Counted from the stretch's first letter, positions 9,241 through 19,600 are shown. The stretch: 64,000 nt of DNA from Sneathiella aquimaris (GCF_026409565.1 NZ_CP112881.1:1163501-1227500), one strand, 5' to 3'. Program-made: numbers and translations. The notes: a model not told the origin generated them from the letters alone.

Positions 9241-9293
9241 CTTTCGGTACAAGTGTATCGCGGCATAACCTCTTTGCTGGATTGAGATTTCTT

Positions 9294-10403
9294 ATGGTAA
9301 ACACTTCTGATGTTAATCGGACCGTTCTTTACGACCTTCATATAGAGCTAGGCGCCAAAATGGTCCCCTTTGCCGGGTATGATATGCCTGTGCAATATCC
9401 TGATGGAATTATGAAGGAACATTTACAAACCCGCGAATCTGCCGGGTTGTTTGATGTGTCTCATATGGGGCAGGTAGTGATCACCGGGAAAGATCCTGCA
9501 AAATCCATTGAAAAGCTTGTTCCCGGCGATATCCAGTCCCTAAAAGATGGCGAAATGCGCTACAGCTTTTTTACAAATGAGCAGGGCGGTATTCTGGATG
9601 ATCTTATTATCACCCGCCGCGAGAATGATCTGTTTGTTGTCGTGAACGCTGCCTGCAAAGAACAGGATATTGCCCTTCTAAAAGACGGATTGGCGGGAGA
9701 GGCCGTTGTTGAAGAACTGACAAACCGGGCTCTTGTCGCTTTGCAGGGCCCAAAAAGTGCCAGCGTTTTAGCGCGTTTTAATCCGGAAGTGGCGACTATG
9801 CCATTTATGAGTTTCAAGGAACTCGAGATCGATGGCATCCCGTGCTTTGTAACCCGGTCAGGGTACACAGGTGAAGACGGGTACGAAATTTCCATTCCAA
9901 ATGAAAACGCCGTTGCAATTTGCAAGAAACTCCTCGCAGAGGAGGAAGTCGCCGCCATTGGTTTGGGGGCGCGAGACTCCTTACGTTTGGAGGCAGGCCT
10001 GTGTTTGTATGGCCATGACCTGACAACAGAAACAACGCCCGTGTCAGCGGGCCTGTTATGGGCAATCAGCAAACGGCGACGGGAAGAAGGCGGATTTCCC
10101 GGCGCCGATATTATTGTAAAAGAAATTGCGGACAAGCCAGCCATGAAACGCGTTGGAATTCTGCCTGAAGGGCGGGCACCCGCAAGAGAACATACAGAAA
10201 TTGCAGATATGGACGGAAATGTTGTCGGCGAGATTACGTCCGGCGGATTTGCGCCCAGCCTGCAGGCACCGATTGCCATGGGCTATGTTCCTTTGGGACT
10301 CGCAGCTGCCGGAACAGAAGTTCAACTTATTATCCGCGGAAAAGCAAGGGCGGCAAAAATCGTCAAGATGCCGTTTGTCGAACAAAGATATTACCGGGGC
10401 TAA
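9294..10403 (+). CDS. gcvT: Aminomethyltransferase (glycine cleavage T-protein)
   Basis: Transfers the one-carbon unit from aminomethylated H-protein to tetrahydrofolate, releasing ammonia. About 369 residues. Family segments include the N-terminal HIELGAKMVPFAGYDMPVQY (about 14-33), GLFDVSHMGQV (about 52-62), the folate-site region GYTGEDGYEI (about 188-197), GLGARDSLRLEAGLCLYGHDL (about 224-244) and the C-terminal GEITSGGFAPSL. The ATG at 9294 is preferred over a TTG four codons upstream. First gene of the riboswitch-controlled gcvT-gcvH-gcvPA-gcvPB operon. Confidence 0.97.
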   Translation: MVNTSDVNRTVLYDLHIELGAKMVPFAGYDMPVQYPDGIMKEHLQTRESAGLFDVSHMGQVVITGKDPAKSIEKLVPGDIQSLKDGEMRYSFFTNEQGGILDDLIITRRENDLFVVVNAACKEQDIALLKDGLAGEAVVEELTNRALVALQGPKSASVLARFNPEVATMPFMSFKELEIDGIPCFVTRSGYTGEDGYEISIPNENAVAICKKLLAEEEVAAIGLGARDSLRLEAGLCLYGHDLTTETTPVSAGLLWAISKRRREEGGFPGADIIVKEIADKPAMKRVGILPEGRAPAREHTEIADMDGNVVGEITSGGFAPSLQAPIAMGYVPLGLAAAGTEVQLIIRGKARAAKIVKMPFVEQRYYRG

Positions 10404-10445
10404 GTCCTCAAACCTGAAAATTTAGATTGAATTTGGGAAAATCAG

Positions 10446-10820
10446 ATGAGCATTAAATATACCAAAGATCACGAATGGATTTCCATTGAGGGTGACATCG
10501 CGACCGTCGGCATTAGTGATTACGCACAGCAGCAACTGGGCGATGTCGTTTTTGTCGAAGTCCCCGAAGTGGGCGCTAACCTCGGAAAAGGGGATGAACT
10601 TGCTGTTGTTGAAAGTGTTAAAGCGGCATCAGAAGTTTATGTTCCAGTTGCCGGTGAAGTTGTTGAGGTGAACGGTGATCTTGAAGATACGCCTTCTCTG
10701 GTAAATGACGAAGCGTTGGGCAGTGGCTGGTTTGCAAAGCTTAAAGTCGCTGACGCCTCTGAACTGGACGATCTGATGGATGAAGATGCGTACAAGTCTT
10801 ATATTGAAGGTCTTGGCTAA
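10446..10820 (+). CDS. gcvH: Glycine cleavage system H-protein
   Basis: Small lipoyl carrier (124 residues) that shuttles the aminomethyl group between P-, T- and L-proteins. The lipoylated lysine is Lys59 in the [14 protein letters not shown] motif, and the N-terminal TKDHEWI is typical. Forty-two bases separate it from gcvT; its TAA stop overlaps the gcvPA ATG by one base. No lpd (L-protein) is in this operon, so dihydrolipoamide dehydrogenase must be encoded elsewhere. Confidence 0.97.
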   Translation: MSIKYTKDHEWISIEGDIATVGISDYAQQQLGDVVFVEVPEVGANLGKGDELAVVESVKAASEVYVPVAGEVVEVNGDLEDTPSLVNDEALGSGWFAKLKVADASELDDLMDEDAYKSYIEGLG

Positions 10821-12163
10821 TGAGATATATGCCGCATACCGCTGCCGAAAGGCAGGCGATGCTGGAAAAAATCGGTGTTGGGTCGGTTGATGATCTCTTC
10901 GTTGATATTCCAGAGGACGCTAGACTGAAAGGCCTGTTGGATTTGCCTAAACATGCACCCGAGATGGATGTGGATGCGCAGATGCAAGCCTATGGCGCGA
11001 AAAGTCTTTCGCCGACAAAAGCCCCCTTTTTTCTAGGGGCTGGTGCTTATCGACATCACGTTCCTTCGGTTGTTGATCATTTGATACAGCGATCAGAGTT
11101 TCTGACTGCCTACACGCCCTATCAGCCGGAAATCAGTCAGGGAACGCTGCAGGCGCTGTTTGAATTTCAAAGTCAGGTGGCATTGATCACCGGAATGGAT
11201 GTGGCAAACGCTTCCATGTATGACGGTGCAACATCCTGTGCGGAAGCCGTCTTGATGGCATGTCGTGTGACACGGCGCAAAAAAGCAATCCTGTCCGGTA
11301 ATCTGCATCCGCATTACCGCGAAGTTACTCAGACAACGCTGCAATATACTGATTTTGAAGCTGTCGAATATCCAACAGTCCCAATGGGAGATGAGGATTA
11401 CACAGCGGGTCTTGGAAAAGATATTGCCTGTGTTGTTGTTCAGAACCCGGACTTCTTTGGTCGTTTGCAGGATCTTAGTGACCTTGCGGAACAATGCCAC
11501 GAAGTCGGGGCATTGCTGGTCGTTGTTGTGAACGAAATTGTATCACTGGGCGCGGTAACACCGCCCGGAGAGATGGGGGCTGATATTGTTGTGGGTGAGG
11601 GACAGTCTATTGGCGTTCCTTTGTCTTATGGGGGGCCTTATGTTGGTCTGCTTGCAACGCGCGATAAGTTTGTCCGGCAGATGCCCGGCCGGCTGTGCGG
11701 CGAAACAACGGATCAAGAGGGAAAACGCGGTTTCGTTTTAACCCTTTCCACGCGAGAGCAGCATATCCGCCGAGAAAAGGCGACCAGTAATATCTGTACC
11801 AACGCTGGTTTGTGTTCATTGGCGTTTAGCATTCACATGAGCCTTCTGGGAGAAACTGGTCTTGCCAAGCTTTCAGAAATCAATCATGGCGAAGCGGTTA
11901 CGGTCGCTGAAGCCATTGATTCTTTGGAAGGTTTTGATGTTCTGAACGACACTTTCTTCAATGAATTTACGGTGAAATTACCATGTTCTGCCGAAAAAGC
12001 TGTCGAAGCGATGGCTGATAACGGTGTTTTGGGTGGTGTCCCTGTCTCGCGGCTTATCCCTGGAAATGCTGCTTTGGACAACCTGCTGCTCGTTGCGGTC
12101 ACCGAAACAGTAAAAGCAACCGATGTTGAAAAATTGGTTTCTGCCCTGAAGGAGCTTGTCTGA
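10820..12163 (+). CDS. gcvPA: Glycine dehydrogenase (decarboxylating) subunit 1
   Basis: N-terminal half of the split P-protein, 447 residues. It pairs with GcvPB to form the PLP enzyme that decarboxylates glycine. Family segments: FLGAGAYRHHVPSVVDHL (about 71-88), TPYQPEISQGTLQALFEFQ (about 97-115), YDGATSCAEA (about 134-143) and GRLCGETTDQEGKRGFVLTL (about 290-309). This half lacks the PLP lysine, as expected. Start and stop overlap the neighbouring genes by one base each, indicating tight translational coupling. Confidence 0.97.
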   Translation: MRYMPHTAAERQAMLEKIGVGSVDDLFVDIPEDARLKGLLDLPKHAPEMDVDAQMQAYGAKSLSPTKAPFFLGAGAYRHHVPSVVDHLIQRSEFLTAYTPYQPEISQGTLQALFEFQSQVALITGMDVANASMYDGATSCAEAVLMACRVTRRKKAILSGNLHPHYREVTQTTLQYTDFEAVEYPTVPMGDEDYTAGLGKDIACVVVQNPDFFGRLQDLSDLAEQCHEVGALLVVVVNEIVSLGAVTPPGEMGADIVVGEGQSIGVPLSYGGPYVGLLATRDKFVRQMPGRLCGETTDQEGKRGFVLTLSTREQHIRREKATSNICTNAGLCSLAFSIHMSLLGETGLAKLSEINHGEAVTVAEAIDSLEGFDVLNDTFFNEFTVKLPCSAEKAVEAMADNGVLGGVPVSRLIPGNAALDNLLLVAVTETVKATDVEKLVSALKELV

Positions 12164-13719
12164 TGCTAAACAATGTTGGACGTCCGACCCGTCCCGGTGA
12201 ATTGGATGAGGCACAGGCCGTTTCTGATACCTTCACGGGAAACCGGGCGCTTAATCTGGAAACACCTCTCATTTTCGAACAAGGGGTGACTGGCCGCGTT
12301 GGTGTTGATTTGCCGGAACCTAAAAAGGTAAAATCCCGTCTTGGGGGGCTGGATCGCAAAAAAGCGACTGGACTACCCGATTTGTCAGAACCGCAGGTTC
12401 TTCGCCACTATGTTCGGTTAAGTCGTCAAAATTATTCCATTGATGCAGGCTTTTATCCTCTGGGTTCCTGCACGATGAAACATAATCCGCGCATCAATGA
12501 AAAAGCAGCGCGGATTGCCGGTCTTGGCGATATCCATCCTTTACAGCCAATAAGCACCGTTCAAGGGGCGCTTGCCCTTATTGATGATTTGGGTCATTGG
12601 CTGAAAACCATAACCGGTATGCCAGCCGTTGCTATGTCTCCTGCGGCTGGTGCCCATGGTGAGTTATGTGGTGTTATGGCCATACGGGCCGCGCACGAAG
12701 CAGCCGGAGAAGGTGCGCAACGGAACCGCATTCTTGTTCCTGAGTCAGCACATGGTACCAACCCTGCAACCGCAGCTCTATGCGGATATAAAGTCGACGC
12801 TGTGCCGGCAAGGGCTGACGGTCGCATGGATATGGAGGCCTTTAAAGCCAAGCTGGGACCCGATGTTGCGGGTGTTATGCTGACCAATCCAAATACCTGC
12901 GGTCTGTTTGAAAATGACGTCAAGTTGATTGCCGACCTGGTGCATGAAGCTGGTGGGTATTTTTATTGTGATGGTGCAAACCTGAATGCCATTTTGGGCC
13001 GGACCCGTCCGGGCGATCTTGGTGTTGATGCGATGCATATCAATCTGCACAAAACCTTCTCAACGCCTCATGGTGGTGGTGGTCCGGGTTCAGGCCCAGT
13101 TGTGTTATCTGATGCCTTGGCGCCTTTCGCTCCTGTTCCTTATGTGGTTAAGGACGACAGCGGTTATCGGCTTCAGGAACATGTGGAGGGGGATGCGGAA
13201 AACAGCTTTGGACGCATGAAGACCTATCATGGACAGATGGGTATGTTTATCCGGGCGCTGGCCTATATGCTTAGCCATGGTTCAGATGGACTGCGGCAGA
13301 TTGCCGAAGATGCCGTTCTGAACGCCAATTACATTCGCGCTGGCTTAAACGATGTGTTGCATGCACCCTTTGATGGAGTTTGTATGCATGAAGCGTTGTT
13401 CGATGACAGTACTTTGAAGGACACTGGCGTTACCACACTGGATCTGGCAAAGGCGATGATTGATGAAGGATATCATCCGATGACGATGTATTTTCCTTTG
13501 GTTGTTCATGGTGCGATGCTGATTGAACCGACAGAAAGCGAAAGCAAAGAAACTTTGGATTTGTTCATCGGGAGCATGCGTTATCTGATCGATAAGGCAA
13601 AAACCAGCAATGATCCGACTGTTTTTTCTCAGTCTCCGCAATATGCGCCGAGGCGTCGCCTGGATGAGACCGGGGCCGCCCGGAAGCCGATTTTGAGATG
13701 GAAACCATCTGAACAATAA
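12163..13719 (+). CDS. gcvPB: Glycine dehydrogenase (decarboxylating) subunit 2
   Basis: C-terminal half of the split P-protein (518 residues), carrying the catalytic PLP site. The Schiff-base lysine is Lys297 in MHINLHKTFSTPHGGGGPGSG. Other family segments are GFYPLGSCTMKHNPRINE (about 97-114), SPAAGAHGELCG (about 159-170) and PESAHGTNPATAA (about 193-205). Last gene of the gcv operon; a strong terminator begins 19 bp after its stop. Confidence 0.97.
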   Translation: MLNNVGRPTRPGELDEAQAVSDTFTGNRALNLETPLIFEQGVTGRVGVDLPEPKKVKSRLGGLDRKKATGLPDLSEPQVLRHYVRLSRQNYSIDAGFYPLGSCTMKHNPRINEKAARIAGLGDIHPLQPISTVQGALALIDDLGHWLKTITGMPAVAMSPAAGAHGELCGVMAIRAAHEAAGEGAQRNRILVPESAHGTNPATAALCGYKVDAVPARADGRMDMEAFKAKLGPDVAGVMLTNPNTCGLFENDVKLIADLVHEAGGYFYCDGANLNAILGRTRPGDLGVDAMHINLHKTFSTPHGGGGPGSGPVVLSDALAPFAPVPYVVKDDSGYRLQEHVEGDAENSFGRMKTYHGQMGMFIRALAYMLSHGSDGLRQIAEDAVLNANYIRAGLNDVLHAPFDGVCMHEALFDDSTLKDTGVTTLDLAKAMIDEGYHPMTMYFPLVVHGAMLIEPTESESKETLDLFIGSMRYLIDKAKTSNDPTVFSQSPQYAPRRRLDETGAARKPILRWKPSEQ

Positions 13720-13737
13720 GATCGGTTAAGAACCTGC

Positions 13738-13770
13738 AACGCCCGCCATAAAAATGGCGGGCGTTTTTTT
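13738..13770 (+). terminator. Rho-independent terminator of the gcv operon
   Basis: An 11-bp stem ACGCCCGCCAT / ATGGCGGGCGT with a short A-rich loop, followed by seven T. Confidence 0.95.
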
Positions 13771-13899
13771 GTGGGATGGTCAACAGGGGCCAAGCCTATC
13801 CCCTTTTACGAGGAGGAGAGGGAAATTGATACCAAACAGCGTGATAAGGCGCTCATTCGCGCTTTAACGCAGTTCTATGAACGGATTTCAGGGCGGTAA
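13771..13899 (+). other. Possible small ORF or gene remnant in the gcvPB-atpF gap
   Basis: The 304-bp gap between gcvPB and atpF holds two terminators and, between them, a GTG-initiated frame of 42 codons ending with TAA at 13897. Its C-terminal part is protein-like and charged (EEEREIDTKQRDKAL, then IRALTQFYERISGR). There is no convincing ribosome site and the GTG sits directly after the terminator T-tract, so it may be the tail of a decayed gene rather than a translated peptide. A GGCGG/CCGCC hairpin lies at its end (13892-13909). I do not recognise it. Confidence 0.25.
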
Positions 13900-13968
13900 A
13901 GCTCCGCCATCTACTTCCAATGATCCTTACTTAAGGGAAAGACGCTTTCCATGAAATATCGAAGGCAT

Positions 13969-13998
13969 AAAAAAACCCTGCATCGAAATGCAGGGTTT
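13969..13998 (-). terminator. Rho-independent terminator of the F0 ATP synthase operon
   Basis: On the minus strand an 11-bp stem AAACCCTGCAT / ATGCAGGGTTT with a four-base loop (TTCG read on this strand), followed by a T-run; it lies 25 bp beyond the atpF stop. Confidence 0.92.
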
Positions 13999-14023
13999 GT
14001 GAATTTTTGCGTTGGAACGGCAA

Positions 14024-14509
14024 TCAGTTCAGCTGTGACCCAAGATCCTTGATCGACTGATCGATCAGGCTTCCGGCTTCTTTAGCCTTCAGGTTATCTT
14101 TCATCAGCTTCTCGGACGCTGCGATCGCAACATCAACGGCAATATTCTGAACTTCAGCGAGGGCTTTTTCTTCGGCCTGTTTAATTTTGGCTTCAGCAAG
14201 TTCCTGCCGTCGTTTTAGCGAGGCCTGCAATTCAGCTTCACTCTCTTTACGGAGAATTTCAGCATCTTCTTTGGCTTTTGCAACAATGTCTTCAGCCGTA
14301 GCGAGAGCATCCCGCTGGCGGCGCTGATAATCAGCAAACATTGCCTGGGCTTCTTCGCGAAGCTTCTGCGCTTCGTCGAGCTCGTTTTTAATACGATCAG
14401 CCCTGTCGTCGAGCTGCTTACCGACAATGGCAGGCAGCTTGTAATAAATAACGACAGCAATAAAACCAATAAAGGCAATTGCAACCCAAAATGAAGGAGA
14501 CTGTAACAT
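14024..14509 (-). CDS. atpF: ATP synthase F0 subunit b
   Basis: Peripheral-stalk subunit b of 161 residues. One N-terminal membrane segment (about 5-25, FWVAIAFIGFIAVVIYYKL) is followed by a long charged helix rich in Ala, Glu, Lys and Arg that forms the coiled-coil stator with b'. Last gene of atpI-atpB-atpE-atpF'-atpF. The start shares one base with the stop of the upstream b' gene. The F1 genes are not in this window, as usual in alphaproteobacteria, where F0 and F1 operons are separate. Confidence 0.94.
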   Translation of the reverse strand: MLQSPSFWVAIAFIGFIAVVIYYKLPAIVGKQLDDRADRIKNELDEAQKLREEAQAMFADYQRRQRDALATAEDIVAKAKEDAEILRKESEAELQASLKRRQELAEAKIKQAEEKALAEVQNIAVDVAIAASEKLMKDNLKAKEAGSLIDQSIKDLGSQLN

Positions 14510-15000
14510 TATGCGTCCCCTTTCAGATTAGCATTTACGGCGGCTTGCAGATCTTTATCTGCAACATCAATGGCAATCAGTCTGGAAACTGCGGCTTTTG
14601 CAGCTTCCCCAGCGATATCCTTTACGTTGGATAAGGCTGTTTCTTTCGCCTTGGCAATGCTCTGTTCTGCTTCTTTTGCATTTGCAGCAAGAGTAGCTTC
14701 CAGTTTGGCTTTGCTGGCTTCCTGATCGCTGGCGAGTTCAGCTTTTAGCCCGGCAACCATGCCATGGGCCTTGTTGCGAGCGTCATCCAAAGCAGCCTCA
14801 TATTCGGCCTTTGCTTTTTCAGATTCTTCGCTAAGCCGTTTGGCTTCGTCCAGATCCCGTGAAATACGGTCCTGACGGCCTTCCAGCACCTCAGAAATGC
14901 GAGGAATAGCAACTTTCGCCATTGCGATATACAAAATGACGAAACAAATTGCCAGCCACACAAGTTGAGGTGGGAAATCTGCTATATTTAGCTGCGGCAT
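14509..15000 (-). CDS. atpG: ATP synthase F0 subunit b'
   Basis: Second, diverged stalk subunit (163 residues): one membrane helix (about 10-29, FPPQLVWLAICFVILYIAMA) followed by the b'-typical VAIPRISEVLEGRQDRISRDLDEAKRL segment and a long charged helix. Separate b and b' genes are characteristic of alphaproteobacteria and photosynthetic organisms. The symbol varies (atpG, atpX, atpF2). Overlaps atpF by one base and lies 54 bp downstream of atpE. Confidence 0.94.
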   Translation of the reverse strand: MPQLNIADFPPQLVWLAICFVILYIAMAKVAIPRISEVLEGRQDRISRDLDEAKRLSEESEKAKAEYEAALDDARNKAHGMVAGLKAELASDQEASKAKLEATLAANAKEAEQSIAKAKETALSNVKDIAGEAAKAAVSRLIAIDVADKDLQAAVNANLKGDA

Positions 15001-15054
15001 AACCGTTCCTAAATCCTAGTGATCAAACAATTCTCTAACGGGATGTCAGAGAGA

Positions 15055-15279
15055 TTATACGAACAGGATAATAAGAGCGATAACCAGAGCAAACAGAGCA
15101 ACAGCTTCTGTCAGAGCAAAGCCGAGCAGAACGTTACCGAAAACTTTCGGAGCGGCTGCTGGATTGCGCAAAGAACCGGAGATGTAAGATCCGAAGATGT
15201 TACCCAGACCAAGGCCAACACCGGCAAGAGCGATAGTCGCGAGACCTGCACCAATCATACGAGCGGCTTCTAATTCCAT
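15055..15279 (-). CDS. atpE: ATP synthase F0 subunit c
   Basis: The 74-residue rotor-ring subunit: two hydrophobic helices joined by the polar loop RNP (residues 38-40). The ion-carrying carboxylate is Glu58 in [11 protein letters not shown]. No sodium-type binding pattern is seen around it, so proton coupling is expected. Located 55 bp downstream of atpB. Confidence 0.97.
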   Translation of the reverse strand: MELEAARMIGAGLATIALAGVGLGLGNIFGSYISGSLRNPAAAPKVFGNVLLGFALTEAVALFALVIALIILFV

Positions 15280-15334
15280 GATTAACTTCCTTCTTCAAAC
15301 AAGATCTATAAAGATATTGGGCTAACAGTAAAAC

Positions 15335-16084
15335 TTAGTGATGCAGGTTGACCGCATCGTTCAAATACAGGCACGACAGGATGGCGAATACGTAGGCCTG
15401 CAAAAATGCAACCAGGAATTCCAGTCCAGTCAAGGCTGTGATAAATCCGAGTGGCAACCAGCCACCCCACCAGCTCAGGCCGACAACAAAGGCGCCGAAA
15501 ACTTTCAGCAATGCGTGGCCCGCTACCATGTTGGCAAAGAGACGAACAGAAAGACTGATCGGCCGAACAAAGTATGAGATGATTTCGATAGGCACCAGGA
15601 TCACCAGCAAAAAGACCGGGACACCGCTTGGTGCGAAAAGAGAGAGAAACTTGAAGCCGTGGCGGAAGATACCAACAAGGGTGACCGTGATGAATACGGT
15701 GGCCGCCAAGCCAAAAGTAACAACGATATGGCTTGTTACAGTAAAGCTGTAAGGGACCATACCGATAAGGTTACAGAATAGAACAAACATGAAGATTGAA
15801 AAGATGAACGGGAAGTATTTACGACCTTCCGAGCCCACATTCTCTTTCAGCATGTTGGCGATAAACTCATAGCTGAGCTCAGCGATTGACTGCATACGGC
15901 CTGGCACCATGGCGCGGCCACGCATGCTCAGCGTCAGAAAAAGTGTAATGGCCGCGATAACGATAACCATTAACAAGGATGAGTTGGTGAATGAGACGTC
16001 GACGCCGCCCACTTCCATTGGAATCAGTCTTATGATTTGAAACTGCCCCATAGGGTCGATCACAAGCCCTTGACCTTCTGCCAC
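15335..16084 (-). CDS. atpB: ATP synthase F0 subunit a
   Basis: Integral membrane stator subunit of 249 residues with five to six hydrophobic helices. The essential arginine is Arg181 in RPISLSVRLFANMVAGH. N-terminal segments LIPMEVGGVDVSFTNSSL and the RMQSIAELSYEFIANML region (about 63-80) match alphaproteobacterial AtpB. Provides the proton half-channels against the c ring. Confidence 0.97.
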   Translation of the reverse strand: MAEGQGLVIDPMGQFQIIRLIPMEVGGVDVSFTNSSLLMVIVIAAITLFLTLSMRGRAMVPGRMQSIAELSYEFIANMLKENVGSEGRKYFPFIFSIFMFVLFCNLIGMVPYSFTVTSHIVVTFGLAATVFITVTLVGIFRHGFKFLSLFAPSGVPVFLLVILVPIEIISYFVRPISLSVRLFANMVAGHALLKVFGAFVVGLSWWGGWLPLGFITALTGLEFLVAFLQAYVFAILSCLYLNDAVNLHH

Positions 16085-16136
16085 GATACTATTCCCGCCT
16101 TGTCTGTTTCACATGCATAAACAGGCAAACCCCTGT

Positions 16137-16451
16137 TTACTGTTCAAAATCATCTGGGTTCATTGCTTTGGCTACTTTATAGACGTTGTACACGCCAACG
16201 ACCATACCAATTACAGCAAACACCAATATAAATACTGGCCGAGTGTCCAACCAACTGTCGATCGCCCAACCAAATCCACCGCAAACCACAAAAGCCGCAA
16301 CCATCTCTACAGAAAGTCGCCAGGCCCGGCCCGCTGCGCCAGATCGCTCGACACCAAGCTGCCCATCCCATGAACTTTCGTCCCGTTTATGTTGGGCGGC
16401 CTTTAGCCGAGCTTTAAATTCCTGCTTCTGCTGGTCAGTCGGCTCATTCAT
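16137..16451 (-). CDS. atpI: AtpI/AtpZ-like F0 assembly protein
   Basis: A 104-residue membrane protein with a charged N-terminal 45 residues and two transmembrane helices (about 48-67 and 73-92). The second region contains WLDTRPVFILVFAVIGMVVGVYNVYK, typical of AtpI/AtpZ. First gene of the F0 operon; AtpI assists c-ring assembly or cation handling but is not a core subunit. The operon promoter should lie in the 161 bp between it and the smc stop. Confidence 0.9.
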   Translation of the reverse strand: MNEPTDQQKQEFKARLKAAQHKRDESSWDGQLGVERSGAAGRAWRLSVEMVAAFVVCGGFGWAIDSWLDTRPVFILVFAVIGMVVGVYNVYKVAKAMNPDDFEQ

Positions 16452-16612
16452 TTTTCGTCACTTACACGAAAAATTAACATAACACAATTCCCCCTACAGA
16501 AAGCGCGGGAAACATACGGTCTGGCTATCCCACTGTCAAGGTCCAAACCGCATGCAAATATACTCTTTCGTAAAAAACAGAAAAGCGTGAAAAATAAGCT
16601 GTATTTCAAGGG

Positions 16613-19600
16613 CTAGACCGTTTCATTTGTCATCAGCTGGGCGCGGGTAAGATCAACAGAGACCAACTGGGAGATACCGCGCTCCGCCATGGTGACGCCA
16701 AACAATCGGTCCATCCGCGCCATCGTTATGGGGTGATGCGTAACAACCAGAAAGCGGGTGCTTGAATTTTCCGAGATACTATCCAGCAAGTTGCAAAGGC
16801 GTTCCACATTGACGTCATCCAATGGCGCATCCACTTCGTCCAGCACGCAGATCGGCGCGGGATTTGTAAGGAAAACAGCGAAAAGCAATGCTACCGCTGT
16901 CAGGGCCTGCTCGCCACCAGATAACAAAGACATCAGTTGCAGCCTTTTTCCAGGTGGGCTTGCCATAATTTCCAGTCCCGCAGCAAGGGGATCGTCCGAT
17001 TCCGTTAATGTAAGATGGGCATGACCGCCACCGAACACCTGCTTGAACAGGGTCTGGAAATGGGCATCTACCTTTTCAAACGCGATGAGAAGGCGTTCCC
17101 TGCCTTCTTTGTTAAGGCTCGCAATTCCCTGCCGAAGGCGAAGAATGGCATCTTCCAGATCTTTTCGTTCTTTCAATAGGGTGGAAAGCTGTTCGTCAAT
17201 CTCATCGGCTTCGATTTCGGCTCTAAGATTAACCGGGCCCATACCGTCCCGTTCTTTTTTCAGGCGTTCGACCCTGCGTTCACTGACATCAACAGGCGGG
17301 ATTTCTTCATCCTCTTCGATTTCCCCGGCTTTGCGAATGTCTTCAGGGCTGCATTCCAGTTTTTCGTATATCTGATGGGCCAGTTGCTGCAGGTTGTCGA
17401 TGCTGTGATCTTTATCAGCTTGAAAACGCACCCGTTCTTCCCGGCATAGTGCAAGTGATTCTTGGCTTTTTCTCAACGCTTCATTGCACTCCGAAACAAC
17501 AGCTTCTCCCTCACTTAATTGATCCTTTGCCGTTGATCTGGCGCCTTCTGCTCTCGCGATTTCGTCCATCAGCTGCCCGCGTTTCAGCAAGATCTCTTCT
17601 GGTTTTCCTTCAAGGTCTTTGAGTTCCTGTTCGGTAGAGGAAAAACGCATTTCAAGTTGGCTGAAGTGACTGGCCACACTGTTACTGCGCTGTATCCAGC
17701 TTTCTTTTTCCACCGCAATGGCGTCCAGCCGATCGCGACGCAATGCTGATTCGCGGGTAAACTGATCAAAGGTTGAGCGCATATTGCCAAGAGATTCGCG
17801 TTCTTCTCGCAAAACCTGACGGGCTGTTTCCAATTTTTGCTGGGCGTCAGTAATATCAGGAAGAGAAGAGCGTTGCTGTTTGATGTGGGATAATAACTGT
17901 TCCAGATCGGCTTTTTCCTGCAAAAGGGTTGTCTTGCTTTCCGCGAGTGAAGATTGTCTGGACTGCAAGGTTGCAAGTTTACGGGTCTGCTCTGAGACAA
18001 GTGCGCGAAGGGAGTTCGCTTCCTGCTCTTTTGTTCGCAAAAGTGTCCTGAGTTCTTTTTCCTGCAGGCGTAAAGCCGATAGCTTCTTTTCGAATTGTTC
18101 CAATTCAACCCGTGATTTTTCAGCTGCCGCTTCTTTGCTCGATTTTTCCTTTTCCAATCCAGCCAGTCGATTGCGTTGCTCCAGCCTTAGGGCCGCCGCC
18201 GTTTTAGCACCGGCCTTGCGGACAAACCCATCCCACCGCCAGAGATCCCCTTCTTTGGAAATTAGGCGTTGGCCGGGTTTAAGGGTTTTGGACAGGCGGT
18301 CTCCTGCTTCGGCGGCCGTTATGCCGATCATTTTAAGGCGGGACACCAGGATTTCTTCACCTGAGACGAATTGATCCAAGGTGACAAGGTCATCTTCAAA
18401 CAAGGGCAGTGGGTGTTCGGTGCAGGCATCCGCCGACCAATAGGATTGTGCACTTTGATCCAAAGGCGCTTCCAAATCCTCGCCAAGGGCAGCACCAAGG
18501 GCTGCTTCATAACCCTTTTTAACCGAAAGATTTTCAGCAATGGGGGTCCATTTTCCCTCTGAACCATCTTCCAGCAGGGATAGAAGTGCTTTTATTTCAG
18601 CCTGTACAGCTGATGTTTCTTTTTCTGCCTCTCTAACCCGATCTCGTGCTTGCCGTTCTTGTTGATCCGCGGTTTTGCACTTCTCGTCAAAGGCCTCAAT
18701 GTCAGAAGAATAGTTGAGAATTTCTTTCAGATGCAGTTCCAGTTTGGCCTGAACATCCTGATTGTTGGTCAGGGATGTAAGCGCCGCGTCAATTCTATTC
18801 GTCTCGCTTTCGATTTCGGTCAATCGCTGGGTCAGTTTGCTCATTGACGCTTCGGTGTTTTTTTGCTGATCAAGAAGACTATGTTCTTTCGCCTTGTGAG
18901 CCGCCAGTTGTTCCGTTTCCAAGTCGAAATCTGATTGCAGCTTGCGAACCTGATCCTGACGGTCGCTAATTTCACTCTGAACGGTTTTCAGTTTAGGGGC
19001 ATCTTTTGCCGCTTTTTCATGAATGCTTTTTTGCTCTTCTGTCAAACGGGTGACCGCATCGGCCGCATCTTTTTCAAGAGACTTCTCGCGGCTCATATCA
19101 TGGGAAATTTGTACCCGTTGGTCTTCCAACTGCTGGCGCGTACGTTTTAAGCGTTCTTCCTCTGCATCCAGATTTTCGCGTTCTAGCGTTAATCGTTGAA
19201 CCTTGGCCGCGGCGGACGCTTCGCGTTCACGGAGTGGTGCCAGGATCTCATTGGCTTTTAGCGCGGCATTCTGTGCGATGGCGACCTGCTTTGTCAGTTC
19301 GGCAACAGCGGCCGATGCGTCCGCGAGCTCTTTCGTTGCTTTTTCCTGTGCGCGAAGGGCCTGCTCCTGTTTTCGAAGTAATAAAAGAGCTTCGGCTTTT
19401 CGTATATGACCTGAAATATTTCTGTATCGGTTGGCTTGGCGAGCTTGCCTTTTAAGGCTGCCTAACTGGACTTCGAGTTGCCCGGCAACATCATCAACAC
19501 GTTCCAAGTTGGTTTCTGCAGCTTTCAGCCTGAGTTCGGCTTCATGCCGACGGGAGTGGAGGCCGGATATGCCCGCGGCTTCTTCCAGCAGGTGACGGCG

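Noticed and set aside
9560-10279. 239-codon antisense frame in gcvT
   Set aside because: Gene is clearly gcvT on the plus strand; the antisense product is Ser/Arg-rich with no domain, a typical shadow.
17584-18108. 174-codon frame inside smc in another phase
   Set aside because: Lies entirely within the coiled coil of smc, with no start signal or recognisable domain.
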